Source: an uncultured Curtobacterium sp.
GTDB lineage: Bacteria > Actinomycetota > Actinomycetes > Actinomycetales > Microbacteriaceae
Length of the DNA: 8,069 bases
Direction: 5' to 3'
Assembly: GCA_913774725.1 (NCBI GenBank)
Contig: CAJYIG010000267.1
Location: forward strand, 1 to 8,069
A program made the translations under genes and the position numbers. Of this stretch, positions 6,828 to 8,069 are shown piece by piece. The notes under the pieces were generated by a model. It saw only the letters and a program-made list of their open reading frames with translations, was not told where the DNA came from and did not search any database. Positions within the stretch are counted from its first letter, which is position 1, and the number at the start of each line of letters is the position of its first letter.

Positions 6828-6878
6828 GGTGCATGGGACACGCCAGGCACAGAGGTGCTGCCGGGCGTGTTTGTCCTT

Positions 6879-6910
6879 GCACTGTAGGCAGTGCTCCGAC
6901 CGCCGACCAA
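6879..6910 (-). promoter_or_regulatory. Candidate promoter with overlapping inverted repeat upstream of the transporter operon
   Basis: On the minus strand, TTGGTC (6910-6905) and TACAGT (6886-6881) are separated by 18 bases and resemble -35 and -10 elements (3/6 and 4/6 matches). A perfect inverted repeat, GCACTG-TAGG-CAGTGC (6879-6894), overlaps the -10-like element and could be an operator or a 5' leader hairpin. The predicted RNA leader would be about 55 bases. This is the best candidate I saw in the spacer, but the matches are modest. Confidence 0.3.
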
Positions 6911-6944
6911 ACCCTGCGGCCATCGGTTACAAACCGGAAACCAA

Positions 6945-7032
6945 GTTGCAGGATCGTTGCGGGAGGATGCAAGATTCGGGCGCTCTGACGGGGCCGGAGC
7001 GGGTTTGTTGCTTCTGCAACGAAGTTGTTGCA
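6945..7032 (-). promoter_or_regulatory. Cluster of GTTGC repeats, possible regulator-binding region
   Basis: GTTGC occurs at 6945, 6956, 7007 and 7027 on the plus strand. The inverse, GCAAC, at 7016 completes an inverted repeat TGCAAC-GAAGTT-GTTGCA (7015-7032). A TGCAA at 6968 adds another half-site. The copies lie about one, five and two helical turns apart. A separate inverted repeat CGGTT-ACA-AACCG lies at 6924-6936. The stretch is visibly richer in A/T than its surroundings, as upstream control regions often are. No regulator is identified. Confidence 0.3.
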
Positions 7033-7129
7033 CGAGCGCACACCGATGGGCTAGCCGAACGACTCCCGCGAGGACGTGGAGCGCTCCGACGTCGACCTGC
7101 TCGACGGCGCCGCACGGACGCCTGACGCA

Positions 7130-7165
7130 CGTGTGCCCTGCCCGGGGCTCCGGACAGGGCACACG
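7130..7165 (-). terminator. Second hairpin after gcvP, probable terminator
   Basis: CGTGTGCCCTG (7130-7140) pairs with CAGGGCACACG (7155-7165). Inside, CCGG (7142-7145) pairs with CCGG (7150-7153) around a GGCT loop. The one non-complementary position (C7141/A7154) becomes a G-U pair on the minus-strand RNA, giving an essentially unbroken 16-pair stem in the gcvP transcript. There is no T-run. It lies 52 bases past the gcvP stop and well before the transporter start, so it probably separates the two transcription units. Confidence 0.65.
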
Positions 7166-7186
7166 CTACGCGCTCAGCGCTCGGAT

Positions 7187-7210
7187 CGCCGCCGTGTGAC
7201 ACGGACGGCG
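7187..7210 (-). terminator. First hairpin after gcvP, probable terminator
   Basis: CGCCG-CCGTG (7187-7196) pairs with CACGG-CGGCG (7200-7204 and 7206-7210) around a 3-base loop, with one bulged base at 7205. It begins only seven bases after the gcvP stop codon on the minus strand. With the hairpin at 7130-7165 it forms a tandem terminator. There is no T-run, as is common in high-GC actinobacteria. Confidence 0.55.
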
Positions 7211-7217
7211 GGTCGGA

Positions 7218-8069
<852 letters not shown>

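Noticed and set aside
5000..6988. Long plus-strand open frame of about 660 codons
   Set aside because: It is antisense to the binding-protein gene, which has clear family motifs and a lipobox. The antisense translation is low-complexity and Arg/Val/Leu-rich.
6818..7162. N-terminal extension of the substrate-binding protein
   Set aside because: The lipoprotein signal peptide begins at TTG 6817 behind AGGAGG. The extension would bury it and crosses the control region and a terminator hairpin.
6818..7217. Glycine riboswitch near gcvP
   Set aside because: This spacer is downstream of gcvP and upstream of the transporter on the same strand. I saw no recognisable glycine aptamer pair; the upstream side of gcvP is outside the window.

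Overview
The sequence is very GC-rich, with almost every codon of the real genes ending in G or C, and it reads as a chromosomal segment of a high-GC actinobacterium. The protein styles (fused dipeptide-type ATPase, actinobacterial-type PH-domain membrane proteins, GcvP C-terminus) and the intergenic repeat suggest Microbacteriaceae, perhaps Curtobacterium. That placement is an inference; no rRNA or other marker gene is present to prove it.

Layout from left to right. (1) A plus-strand gene for a small membrane protein with a bacterial PH-like domain (about 20-574), whose 5' end may lie outside the window. (2) A 193-bp convergent spacer filled by 2.6 copies of a 53-bp GC-rich tandem repeat, each full copy able to form a hairpin. 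(3) A minus-strand gene for a second, related PH-domain membrane protein (768-1271). (4) A minus-strand peptide/oligopeptide-type ABC importer operon, read from right to left: lipoprotein substrate-binding protein (5189-6817), first permease (4013-4942), second permease (3073-4023) and a single polypeptide carrying both ATPase domains (1334-3076). (5) A roughly 400-bp spacer holding the presumed promoter/operator region of the transporter and two hairpins that probably end the next transcript. (6) The last 283 codons of glycine decarboxylase, gcvP, on the minus strand, running off the right edge.

The transporter is complete: binding lipoprotein outside the membrane, two permeases forming the channel, and a fused two-domain ATPase. 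The permease and ATPase genes overlap (11 bp and 4 bp), as in translationally coupled genes. The binding-protein gene is separated from them by 246 bp containing several inverted repeats, one of 17 bp; this fits the usual arrangement in which the binding protein is made in excess of the membrane parts. The second PH-domain gene starts 62 bp after the ATPase gene and may be read from the same transcript; its ribosome binding site lies in one arm of a perfect 9-bp stem.

I found no mobile element, CRISPR array, RNA gene or clearly new biological system. The items most worth a second look are the tandem hairpin repeat between the two related PH-domain genes, the hairpins between operon genes, and the clustered short repeats upstream of the binding-protein gene. 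All are noncoding patterns whose function is inferred.
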